Below, in pieces: positions 10,176 to 20,317 of a stretch of DNA of 64,000 nt (position 1 is its first letter; the number at the start of each line of letters is the position of its first letter). The notes beneath the pieces were generated by a model. That model did not search any database and was not told the origin of the DNA. It saw only the letters and a program-made list of their open reading frames with translations. Made by a program: the position numbers and the translations under genes. The stretch is from Hydractinia echinata (taxonomy: Eukaryota; Cnidaria; Hydrozoa; Anthoathecata; Hydractiniidae). The stretch lies in contig JASGCC010000119.1 in NCBI GenBank assembly GCA_030067915.1, forward strand, positions 558,001 to 622,000, read 5' to 3'.

Positions 10176-11598
10176 TGGCATATCGGAAAAGTGGGACGCG
10201 GGACGCGGGACCCTGTTGAGTCGGGACGCGGGACTCGGGATACAGGACTCGGGACGCGGGATTCAGGACCCTGGAAAATACATATTTTAACAGTTTCGCG
10301 GGACTCTGTATTGAATGTGTAAAATCAGGACCGTTGGATGGAAAATAAGATAAATCGATGGTAGTCATTCCCAATGTGTGTTTTAAAAAATATACACGTT
10401 TTAACAAGGAATGAACAGAAATTCTAAAAAAGAGATATAAAATAAAAATAAAAATTTTACACAAAGCGTATTTCAAAAATATAAACACGTTGAACAAAGA
10501 ATAAAAAAGAAACTGTAAACAAGAATATTAAGCGTTGTCTGGTTTTACGTACCATTCAAAATGTGTCATGAATCGTGAACACCTACCACAATGTTTTTAA
10601 GCAAAGAGAAGGATATGAATGCAGGATTTGTTTTGTTGATATCACACTGGCAAACGGTGTTAGGGTTTTTATAAGGGTGACGTTCTTCATCTTGTGAACA
10701 AAAGAGTGTACACGCGTTTTTTTTATATGACTATACTCTATAAGAATATCGAGGTTGAAAAATGGAACAAAAATTAAGAATATCCTAAGAATATGTCCAG
10801 GCTCTAATTTTTACTCTAGATATTAAAATTTGTTTCTTATTATATATCACGTAAACTGAACTTCTTTATCAGTACAAAAGCAACAACGTAATGTGTCTGT
10901 CAAACTTAGTCTAGAAAATTAGAGCAATCTTGTTATATCAAAGCTGATTATATGTTTTCATGTGTAGTCATGCTAAGAATATTTTTAAGAATATTTGAGG
11001 CTGATATTGGTAAAAAAATTAAGAATATTGAGGCTGAAACGAAAAACACTATTCTTACAAAAAGACTTCATCCCGATATGAAAAAAGATTGTATTTACTC
11101 GTGTTTAATTTTGAATTCACCCCGGGTTAAAATAAACTATAGTGTTTTTTCAGAGCAAATCAGTAAAATTTCAGCCTTGCCATTGTTCTTATTCTGTTCT
11201 TATCGACATATAGCTGGTGCAGCAAAATGTCGGCTGGTGATATGACGGTGTTAATAGCATTTTCATTTCTTTCATCTTTTATTCTTTTAAAATTATCTTA
11301 CTTTTAAGCTTTTTAAAGATCTACAATGTATCATCTTGTAAATGTTGTGTTTTTAATCACCTTTTCACAGCACCCACACTCACAGTAGGAATACTTTTTT
11401 TATAGAACAAACATAAAAAATGCTGACTTTATGATCTTTTTTATTATAGCGTGGGTCAGTATTTTGTATCATCTAAATTTTGCCGCATTGCGTCCTACGT
11501 CCCGATATCAGGATCCCACGTCCCGAGTCCCGCGTCTCGAGTCCCGCGTCCTGACTCAACAGGGTCCCGCGTCCCGCGTCTCACTTTTCCGATATGCC
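10176..11598. mobile_element. Non-autonomous hAT-like element with G-rich ends
   Basis: 1,423-bp element flanked by an exact 8-bp direct repeat CATCAAAT (10168-10175 and 11599-11606). It has terminal inverted repeats of about 100 bp starting GGCATATCGGAAAAGTG. Directly inside each end lie repeats of GGGACGCGGGACTC type, mirrored at the other end. The interior is AT-rich with no convincing coding frame. An 8-bp target duplication fits the hAT superfamily, but no transposase is present to confirm it. Confidence 0.7.
10191..10275 (+). repeat. G-triplet repeats, possible G-quadruplex
   Basis: Repeated GGGAC(G/T)C units with four or more GGG runs separated by 4-15 bases on the plus strand. The reverse complement occurs at 11490-11590. 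The spacing would allow a G-quadruplex at each end of the element. Confidence 0.6.
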
Positions 11599-11606
11599 CA
11601 TCAAAT

Positions 11607-12633
11607 TTTCAAATTTCGACATGAAAATGTTAGTTACTCAAAATTTAATATGGTCATTCTTTAAGTACAGTTTTTAGTAACCGAGACAACGTATTTATTA
11701 AGGAGCATAGCGAAGGAGTGTTTGTTGTTTTTTAAAGATGGTGCCAAGCGTAAATGGTGCCGTTTCCAGTTGAGATTAAATCTGCCTACACATTTTAGCC
11801 ACGTGATACATTACTCACTTTGACTAATATCACATGACCTTTTCTCGGACACATACCGCCTCAAACTCAAACTTTCGTTAATCTAAGCTATAATCGCAAC
11901 CGACGAAAGGGCTTGTTCAAGAAAACGAATAAAGGTATGTTTAACCAGCTAATATATCACTCCTTTTTTACATGTAATGAACCCTTTCTTATTCTCAGTC
12001 ACACGCATAGCATAAAACTGACTGAGCTGGAATGATAACAGAACTTAGATAGCATATAGCTAGCTAGCTTTTTAAGACTTTTAGCTGGTTATAGAATGGA
12101 GCAAACATTGCTAGCTATATAAAGCTACCAAAAAAAACTAGCTACAAAGCTAGCATAAAATTAACTACTTAGCTGGGATAAAACTACCAATATTGCTAGC
12201 ATAAAATTAGCTATTTTTGCTGGCATAAAATCAGCAAAATAGCTAGCTAGCTAGCATAGAAAAATTCTTTCAGACAGATTTTCTAGCTATAGCTAGCTAG
12301 CTTTACATATACTACACAATGTGTGAGATAATTCTACTCTCTGGGAAATGTCCCGTCACATAGCTTGTTCTAGCTACAATTGTGCACAAAATTTGTTGTC
12401 TCTGGCAATTTTATACCAAAAACCAAGAACCATAAAGTTTAGCAAAGTCAGCAAAAGAACATAGCTGGCTATAGTTACATATTCTGCAAATAGTACGTTA
12501 CGTTCGCACTTATGATCAACTTTTTTAACCCTGGAGAAGAAACTTGTTTTTACTACCAACAGGTGCAGCAGGGAAGAGATATATTACTGAAACAATAAGA
12601 CTCATAGAGATCTGGAACCAATAAGTAGATTCA
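11607..12633. other. No gene seen; AGCT-rich low complexity
   Basis: Non-coding. From 12045 to 12310 it is dominated by AGCTAGCT and TAGCTAGC tetranucleotide tracts, which recur at other places in the window. Around 11840-11935 a slightly less AT-rich stretch ends in a donor-like AAAG/GTATGT, but no partner exon could be supported. Confidence 0.5.
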
Positions 12634-14425
12634 TTGAAGGGGATTTCTATCAAAGCAGTTATGACGATGCCGATGCTTCTACTACAAAAACCATCATACA
12701 AGTCCAAAGCGAAGGATCACTCAGAATGTCTTAACCGTAGATTAAATCTCTGGGTGGAAGGAAAATTCGATGATTTGATGAGAGAATCGAGGACTATACA
12801 ATCTAAAATCCCAAAACCTAATTCCCTGAATACTCCAGAGCAGTGTGCTAAAAATTTCGCAAAACTAATGCTTCAAGGAAAGATACATGCTGCACTAAGA
12901 TTATTGGATGATAAGATGTCTGGGGGAGTACTGGATCTAACTGACGAGACACTCCAAGAACTGAGGTTAAAACATCCAAATCCTGTTGACGCTAATGAAT
13001 CTGTGCTTCTCAAAGGAGAAATCCCATTTATCGATCCTGCTATTTACAACAACATAGATGAGACAACAATATTGAAAGCCGCACTTCGTGCAAAAGGTTC
13101 AGCAGGACCGTCAGGAATGAATTCAGATGACGTATATTAGTGTCAAAGAATTTTGGAAAGAGCGGTGTAGAATTGAAATCATCTTTGTCTAGGTTCGCGA
13201 AAAATCTTTGTACAACTGCATTCGATCACACAGAAGGCAATTCACTGGAAGCATACATCGCTTGTAGGTTAATACCACTAGATAAGAAACCTGGTGTGCG
13301 GCCTATCGGTGTGGGGGAGGTTCTTCGAAGGGTGATTGGAAAGTCCATAATATCAGTAATCAATCCGGAAATACTTGAAAGCGCTGGTTCTCTCCAATTA
13401 TGTGCTGGTATACCTTCTGGATGTGAGGCAGCTGCTCATGCAATGACAACAATTTTTGAAGAAGAAGGAACAGACGCATTACCTTTAGTAGATGCTACGA
13501 ATGCTTTTAACTCACTTAATCGGAAAGTACTACTTCACAATATCCGATACATATCTCCAGCTATGTCTACGTATATACAAAATTGTTATAGCTCACCATC
13601 GAGGCTGTTTGTTATGGGTGGGAAATAAATATTATCGGCAGAAGGAACAACTCAAGGTGACCCGTTCGCTATGCCAGCTTTTGCAGTTGGAATCGTTCCT
13701 CTCCTCCCGCTGTTAAAGAATGACGTGGAAGATAGAAAGTTGAACATAACTCACTGCGCTTATGCTGATGATCTGGGAGGTGCAGGAAAAATTTTTGAAT
13801 TGAGAAATTCGTGGGATAAAGTTGAGCATTATGGTCCATTATTCGGCTATTATCCTAAAGCATCAAAATCATGGTTAATAGTAAAGGATGGACATAAATT
13901 AGTAGCTGATGATGTCTTCAGTGACACGGAGATAAACATCACTACAGATGGAAAGAAATATCTTGGCAGCTTTATAGGTACACAAGATGAGAAAGAAAAG
14001 TCCATCATTGGGTTGGTAAATGAATGGATTGTTCAGATAAAGAAGTTAGCTAAAATTGCACTTTTTCAACCACATGCTGCCTATGCTGCTTACATAAGTG
14101 GATTTCAACACAAATTTAACTATTTTATCCGAACACTTTGGATATGAACAAGTATATCAAAGTACTGGACGATGTTATCGACAATACATTGATACATTAC
14201 ACAAGTCCTTCAATTTCCATGCTATTTCGTGTACCCGAGCACGACTTCTTTCTTGCGCACACAGACAGAATACGGGTATTATTATGGTTGCTTAGTAGCA
14301 TTCGTCAGGATAACCGCCTTTGCCCTTACATGTTTTTGTTTATAATGTGTCAATATATGTTGCAGCCATTAGCCCGTAAAAACATCGACAGGCTCGGTCT
14401 TACGTTTTATCAGGTAAACCAATAA
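12634..14425 (+). pseudogene. Orphan reverse transcriptase of a cnidarian type
   Basis: Four collinear segments of one RT-like protein. 12634-13135: charged N-terminal region (R-R-L-N-L-W, L-L-D-D-K, A-G-P-S-G-M). After a one-base shift near 13137, 13143-13625: A-C-R-L-I-P-L-D-K, G-V-R-P-I-G-V-G-E and motif A V-D-A-T-N-A-F-N-S-L-N-R. TAA at 13626-13628 interrupts where G-G-K-E would be expected. The same frame continues to 14147 with E-G-T-T-Q-G-D-P and the catalytic Y-A-D-D-L at 13761. A last shift near 14140 leads to a short C-terminal piece. The motif set is a polymerase palm. I recognise it as a multi-copy family in cnidarians but cannot place it in a named retroelement clade. Confidence 0.7.
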
Positions 14426-14725
14426 AAACATTGCATTTAATTCGTGTGGGAGTGTGGAGGGTGAATGGCAGAGACGAGCCGTACAAAATTTCGATTTCTG
14501 CCTTTTCGCTTCGTGTCTCGATTGCTCAATATTTATCACATAACATGTGACCATTAGTAAAGAAGATAACGAGCTGGCGAAAGAATGCAAAAAATGTTAA
14601 GCGACGGGTACTTTATATAGGAAAATATATTTAATTGGTCGAAATGTTCTAGCTCTTTCCTCCAATTGATTAGGCCCCTTTGTGTTGTGCTTTCCTCATA
14701 TCAGGCTTTCTCAGGCGGGTAGGTG
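14426..14725. other. No gene seen
   Basis: A 300-bp stretch between the orphan RT and DIRS arm B. No open frame, repeat or splice-bounded exon was supported. Confidence 0.5.
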
Positions 14726-16213
14726 GCTGAAGCTAGAGAATCTCTTAAAGAAGGTAAGGAACTTCTTAAAAAGTATCAGAAACTTATTCGTTTGGCTGAT
14801 AGAGAGGAAACTGGTTGGCATTTTGTTAAGGAGTATTTGTCTGATGACTTAGCATCTGATTCAGCCGATAAAAAACTAATTAAGATGGCAAGGTCGAAAA
14901 TAGGAATTAAGTCGGTCGTATATCTTGATGACGGAATAAATGCTTCATCTTCTTTTCTCGCATGTAAGGAAGCAACCAAATTAGTTACCCAAGATTTAAC
15001 AAAAGCAGGTTTTGTGATTAATTACGAAAAAAGCAACCTAGAGCCTAGACAAAAAGGTGAGTGGTTGGGAAAAGTCGTCGATACCACTGCTATGAAATTT
15101 TACGTCCCAGAAAGAAAATTAAGTAAGCTTTTTACCTTGATAAAATCCGTGTTAAGTCAAGATGCCCCAACAGCAAAATTATTATCACAAGTAACAGGTC
15201 AATTAACTGCTATGCACTTATCTCTTGGTCCAATTGTTCGTCTATTTACAAGAAAACTTTACTTAGCGATCGAAAGCAGAGTTTCATGGTATTCGTCTAT
15301 AAAAATTAAATCTGATGAAAGGCAAGAACTTGAGTTTTGGTTGCACAATATTTGTGAGAAAAATGGATATTCTTTTAAACCAAAACATACAACATCGCAA
15401 ATTCTTTTTACTGACGCAAGCGAGAACTTTTACGGGAGCTTTATGTTAAAAAGGCTAGGAAAGATGTTATGTCATGGCAAGTTTAACAACACAGAGATAA
15501 GAACAAGTTCAACCGAACGCGAACTATTAGCTATAAAATATTCTATGGAATCTTTTGCTCACCACTTGAAAAACGAGTCCGTAAATATCAGAACCGATAA
15601 CCTCTCTGCCTCAAGAATTCTAGAAATTGGAAGTACAAAACCACATTTACATTCTATAGTTGTAGATATTTTTAAAATTTGTGTACAAAACAATATCCAA
15701 ATTTCACCAACGTGGATACCCAGAGAACAAAATTATACGGCTGACAAATTAAGCAAGTTGATCGACACAGATGATTGGTCCATTGATAATTCTTCATTCA
15801 CAAGCATTATTAAGGTCTTTGGTGAAGTTCAATTCGATCGTTTTGCGGACAATTTTAACAGCAAAGTAAGCAATTTTAATTCGAAGTTTTACTGTCCCGG
15901 TTCATTAGGCGTTGATGCTTTCACACAAGACTGGTCAGATTGCGATAATAATTGGCTTTGCCCACCGATCAAATTAATAAACGCGACTATTAAACATTTA
16001 AATGTGTGCAAAGCAAAAGTCATATTAATAGTCCCAGAATGGTATTCAAGCTCCTTTTGGCCATCTCTATCTCATAATGGAAAATTTTATGACTTTGTTA
16101 AACGAATTTACTATTTCAATCCGTTTTTTAGTAGTACTTGTGAAAATTCTGTTTTTAAAGGGCACGTAAACTTTAGAACATTAGCGTTATATATAGATTC
16201 TTGTAATTTCTAG
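14726..16213 (+). pseudogene. DIRS RT-RNase H with internal deletion (arm B)
   Basis: 496-residue frame read from about 14723. The gag-like lead-in (A-E-A-R-E-S-L-K) runs into Y-L-D-D at residues 67-70 with the same RT deletion as arm A. The RNase H acidic residues are all present and the tail ends with Y-I-D-S-C-N-F. Differences from arm A are single substitutions, for example L-S-D-D-L for L-F-D-D-L. Confidence 0.85.
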
Positions 16214-16349
16214 GTTATATATAATTGTCAAAAAGTTAATGCAACGGAGAAGTGCCAAAAGTAAGAAAAAATCCCAACCGAGGAATTTTTTGAGTTGCAA
16301 CCCATCGTAATTTAAGAACCTCCTTTAATAGACGTTTGTTAAAAACCAG

Positions 16350-16490
16350 TGCACAACCCGCAAGGGGTTTAAACTTATTCAGTGCACCACCCGAGAGGGG
16401 TTTCCGCTTAACCCGAGAGGGGTTTAAAACGAATTTCAGTGCTCCACCCGAGAAGGGGTGTGCACCACCCGAGAGGGGTATTTAGCAAAT
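16350..16490 (+). repeat. Iterated ACCCGAGAGGGGT motifs (arm B)
   Basis: Same array as 1334-1470, in the forward sense: ACCCGAGAGGGGT units and one ACCCGAGAAGGGGT variant, linked by GTGCACC. It lies between RNase H and the recombinase. Confidence 0.6.
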
Positions 16491-16696
16491 TAAAAGGCAC
16501 GACCTCAGAGGTTTTAACCAAGATACTTGCTTGGAAGTTGTGTTTTCATGATTAATATGTTGTGTTATATGAAACCTTAGAAACTTCTTATTTTTAAATT
16601 TCTTATTTTTAAAACTGTATAGCTTGATATAGTTAAAAATATTATCTTTAGAATCAACATGTAAGCTGGAGAACTTAATTACTAGTTTGCCTAACA

Positions 16697-17608
16697 TCAT
16701 TCATGCAGCACTAGCTCCCCAAACCAGAACGAAATATGACAATGCTTAGAAATCTTGGAAGTCATTTTGCTCAGAGTTTAATGTCACCCATTTACCAGGA
16801 GAACCTTTTTATGTGGCTATATATTTTAACAACTTAGTAACGGAAGGCAAAAGTCGGGGTGTTATTATAAGCGCTTTTTACGAAATAAGATGGGGACACC
16901 ATTCTTCAGGGTGCTATTCACCGACAGATCATCCGTTTGTAAATCTGGCTTTCGAAGGAGCTAAACGTTCATGTTATTTCGAAGGAACTAAAAAGAAAGA
17001 TGCTTTCACGATCGATATGTTAAAGCTATTAGTAGATAAGCATGATATCCATCCAGTAAACTTGGCACATTTGAGATTTTTAGTGGTTTGTGCCTTAGGA
17101 TTTTTCGGCTTTATGAGAATAAGCGAATTACTTGAATTAAAGGTAAAAGATATAAATTTTCATGATGATCATCTACGGATCAGCGTTAAAAAATCCAAAA
17201 CCGACCAGTTAAGAGAAGGAAATATTATTTACATTGCTGGCAACAATTCAAAATATTGTCCAGTAAAATTAACGTTAAAATTAATTCAATCAGGAAACCT
17301 CAAAGATGCCGATTATCTTATTTCAAAAATCATAACATCGAAAAAAGGTCGTCATTTCGATGGAAAACACGGCATATCTTACTCCAGAATAAGAGAGATT
17401 CTTGGAGTATACGAAACCATTTTCGTTGAATCATAATTTAGGTCTACATAGTTTACGGTCTGGTGGAGCTTCGGCTGCCGCAAAAAATGGTATTTCTGAT
17501 CGTCTAATACCAAAACATGGAAGATGGTCATCGGAACAGGCACGCAACGGTTACATCATGGATTCTGCGGCAAAGAGATTAAGTGTTTCCAAAAACCTTG
17601 GAATTTGA
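16697..17608 (+). pseudogene. DIRS tyrosine recombinase, broken (arm B)
   Basis: Identical to the arm A recombinase, including TAG at 16747-16749 in the core-binding domain and the frame change at 17402-17436. The first frame ends Y-E-T-I-F-V-E-S; the catalytic C-terminal frame ends S-K-N-L-G-I at 17608. The Arg, HxxR, His/Trp and Tyr residues are all recognisable across the two frames. Confidence 0.8.
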
Positions 17609-17814
17609 CAACAGAATTCTTTTTAACCTCTCCGCGTGTAATACAGAACACCAACCTAATAACAGAGAAATAGTTTGTTTTTATTGTTAGTTACCCATTC
17701 CCTATGTTGTATCGTGAATAATAAGAGACAAGAAATAATATTATCTTGAGACTTGCTCTAAAGATAATTATTTTCTTGACGGCTAGACAATGAGCGTCTT
17801 CGTCGTCCGTAACA
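17609..17814 (+). repeat. DIRS terminal region, arm B
   Basis: Non-coding end with GCGTGTAATACAGAACACC near 17633 and the imperfect hairpin AATAATATTATCTT / AAGATAATTATTTT near 17730-17775. It mirrors bases 1-206. Confidence 0.6.
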
Positions 17815-17841
17815 TTAGGTTTCAAAGGTTATAAAAAGAAC

Positions 17842-17875
<34 letters not shown>

Positions 17876-18300
17876 CGACATATATTTCAAGCATCCATAA
17901 ATTACAATGGTTCTTAATGCTGAAATGTGTAAATACTAAATGTATGTGCAAACGTAAATATAAATTCAATCAGTAATAAAAACAAAATGAACATGAGCAA
18001 AAAGAGAAGTAATAGTTCACAGTCTCTTTCTGTGTTACACAACAGCGACGACACATCATCGTTAAACTGACTTATACACAATATTTATAACTTTATTTTC
18101 TTCTCTTTATGCAAACACCGGAACAAAAGAATCACAAGTGGAGAAGAATCGGCATCTTCGACGAACGCAGAACAGATACTTCGACCATCACGGTTTTTCC
18201 AGCTGGAAAATAGCAAACGCACTCCAATTTGGCTCATGGAGAACAACTGGTTTTTTAGCCCTGATGGTTGTTAGTACTGTTCACCATATACGGAGTTGAT
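17815..18300. other. No gene seen; ATT microsatellite
   Basis: Contains an uninterrupted (ATT)n tract at about 17845-17873. The remainder is AT-rich with no supported coding feature. Confidence 0.5.
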
Positions 18301-18329
18301 ATTGAAATTACGAACTACGTATGTTCTAC

Positions 18330-18535
18330 TCCGCGTGTAATACTCCGCGTGTAATACAGAACGCGTGTAATACAGAACACCCGCGTGTAATACAGAACAC
18401 CAACTGCGTGTAATACAGAACACCATCCGCGTGTAATACAGAACACCAACCTAATAACAGAGAAATAGTTTGTTTTTATTGTTAGTTACCCATTCCCTAT
18501 GTTGTATCGTGAATAATAAGAGACAAGAAATTCGG
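18330..18535 (+). repeat. DIRS terminal fragment with tandem 19-mers
   Basis: Six or so tandem or near-tandem copies of GCGTGTAATACAGAACACC (some shortened) at 18330-18445. They run into a ~105-bp block identical to 17630-17735 that stops abruptly at AGACAAGAAAT. This is a second, partial DIRS end just downstream of arm B. The tandem expansion at its start is not present in the arms. Confidence 0.75.
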
Positions 18536-18813
18536 ATCCTTTCCATAGATCATTATTATAAAATCACTGAATGTTTTAAGGAGGCTGGCAGCACATTTTA
18601 AAAAGTACAAATGCGATGTAAATTTTTAAAATAATTTTAATTACATTTTGATGCAAATTAAACAATGCAGCTTTTTTAAATTACTAAAATATCGAAACAT
18701 TCATCGTGATTTTTAACATTGAACCATGAGATCGTTGACGTCTGGAAGGGCATTTTCCGCCAATCCAGAGATGTAAAATTTGAAAATAGCCAGTATATAA
18801 AGCGAAATTCATA

Positions 18814-19352
18814 CAGTAGACTCTCTGTAATTCGACTTCCCCTAATTCGAACCTCTCCTTAATTCGAACAAATCTTCTGGTCCCGTCAAAATCCCTTAAC
18901 AAACTCTCATGATTCACTTCCCCTAATTCGAACCTCCATAATTCGAATACCTCTATATTTCGAACCATATTTCCGGTCCCTTTAGATCATTTCACCCCGT
19001 AAATCCAACTTTTAAAGATCGAATTACGTAAAGTAGCCATTTTATCTCCCTCTGCTAATCTTTCATCGAGTGTAAACAGGGTTTTACATGTTCGATTTCA
19101 AAATCGAAGGCCCATGATTCTTTTCAAACTACAAAGGATATATTTTTGTTATTAATCAACAAGATGGCGACTCTTCCCAACAAAACGTCGGCACAGTGAA
19201 AAGTCTATGAAAACAAAATACGAGGCACTCCAACAACTTGAGAAAGGAGTTTCATCAAAAGAAAAAATTTGTGAACTTCCCCTAATTCGAACTCTCCCTA
19301 ATTCAAACTTTTTTTCGGTCCCCTGCGAGTTCGAATTACAGAAAGTCTACTG
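18814..19352. mobile_element. pogo/Tigger deletion derivative
   Basis: 539-bp element with TIRs CAGTAGACT(C/T)TCTGTAATTCGA, flanked by TA on both sides (18812-18813 and 19353-19354), the Tc1/mariner superfamily target. The internal part near 19205-19275 encodes K-Y-E-A-L-Q-Q-L-E-K-G-V-S-S-K-E-K-I, the start of a CENP-B/Tigger-type DNA-binding helix-turn-helix. It then runs straight into the 3' TIR, so the catalytic domain is deleted. Confidence 0.8.
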
Positions 19353-19408
19353 TATATTTAATTTCTCTATATAGCTCCCATATTAAAATTGTGGTTACGG
19401 CACTGATG

Positions 19409-19849
19409 TTCATGCGGTAATACGTACATTGGTGAAACAGGCTGCAAAATTTGTACTCGTCTTAGCAAACATCGAAAAGATATACATGACGGAAAATGGG
19501 AAAGCACGGGAGTTTCTGAACACTCACGAATTTGTCATGGAGCATTTAACTTGAACTCGGCAAAAACAGTGTGCATCGATAATAATAGATTTAACCGTAA
19601 AGTTCGAGAGGCTCTTGAAATTCAAAGGAATGACAGTTTCGAAAATGGTTTGAATAAGGACGGTGGCTCATACATTACATCTTCGTTTTGGAAGTCACTG
19701 ATGCGAAATATTAGCAAAGAAGAAAACGCGAAAACATTGCAACGCAAACAACTTCAGTTTGTTACGCCACAGTTTAGATATGAAAAAGACACAGTGAAGA
19801 CGTGTCGAAATATTATCGTAAAGAAAATAGTTATGAACGAACTTCCATA
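19409..19849 (+). pseudogene. Penelope-like element GIY-YIG nuclease (3' piece)
   Basis: Frame starting C-G-N-T-Y-I-G-E-T-G-C-K-I-C-T-R-L and continuing S-K-H-R-K-D-I-H. This is the GIY-YIG endonuclease of Penelope-like elements: Tyr of YIG, Arg, His and a following Glu. The frame stays open to the stop at 19847-19849 (N-E-L-P, stop). No RT precedes it here. Its first 44 bases repeat the last 44 bases of the PLE piece at 3432-4188, so together the pieces cover the RT end and the whole nuclease. It is either a 5'-truncated second copy or the displaced 3' end of the first. Confidence 0.8.
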
Positions 19850-19850
19850 G

Positions 19851-20234
19851 AAAGAAGAACTCAAAAAATGAACTGAGTTTTTTATTCCTGAATTATTCTC
19901 GACACCCCCACCACCACATATCCCACCTAACCGCCAAATATTGATCTTGCTTTAAACTGTTCCGGTAATAATCTCGTATTGGCCAATCAAGTGATATAAA
20001 GTAGTCCAGTGAAACAATGCTGGCACAGCAATATTAAGATGGTATTTGCACCGAAAACCTGTATTTTATATGATAGCCAACTGTCAGTTTTCGCTTTCCA
20101 AGAAAAATTTGAATAACATTGGAAGAGTTTTTATCGAAAATAATATGGTCATACAGAAGGAATTTTTTGTGGACATAAATCTGCCTATAACCACTACACA
20201 AAAACCATCGCTTTTTGAATTTTTAAATAGAAGA
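19851..20234 (+). promoter_or_regulatory. SLC35B1 upstream region with CCAAT and TATAAA
   Basis: Upstream of the chosen SLC35B1 start there is CCAAT at 19983-19987 and TATAAA at 19995-20000. An upstream ORF of 25 codons (ATG 20039 to TAA 20116) precedes the start. The main reading frame is open back to about 20046, with in-frame ATGs at 20070 and 20145. Promoter assignment is inference; motifs this short occur by chance in AT-rich DNA. Confidence 0.35.
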
Positions 20235-20317
20235 ATGAGTGAAATTCAAAAGTTAATTGGATGTTGTTTGGGTATATTTATTTGTTACTTTTATTATGGA
20301 ATACTACAGGAAAAAAT
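20235..20317 (+). CDS. SLC35B1: SLC35B1 exon 1
   Basis: Encodes M-S-E-I-Q-K and the first membrane segment (L-I-G-C-C-L-G-I-F-I-C-Y-F-Y-Y-G). Donor AAT/GTAAGT; ends after two bases of codon 28. Confidence 0.85.

Larger units (their letters stand above)
14726..17814 (+). mobile_element. DIRS-type YR retroelement, inverted arm B
   Basis: Plus-strand partner of arm A, 3,089 bp against 3,065 bp. The length difference matches a ~24-bp insertion near 16285. The recombinase frames are identical in both arms at protein level, and the RT frame differs at only a handful of residues. The inner boundary with arm A is at GCTGAAGCTAGAG (14726). The outer match ends at CCGTAACA (17814), which equals TGTTACGG at base 1. 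The two arms face outward with 11.66 kb between them. Confidence 0.85.

Noticed and set aside
20046..20234. Separate protein-coding exon upstream of SLC35B1
   Set aside because: The frame is continuous with exon 1 but lacks family similarity; it is treated as 5' UTR or an optional extension.
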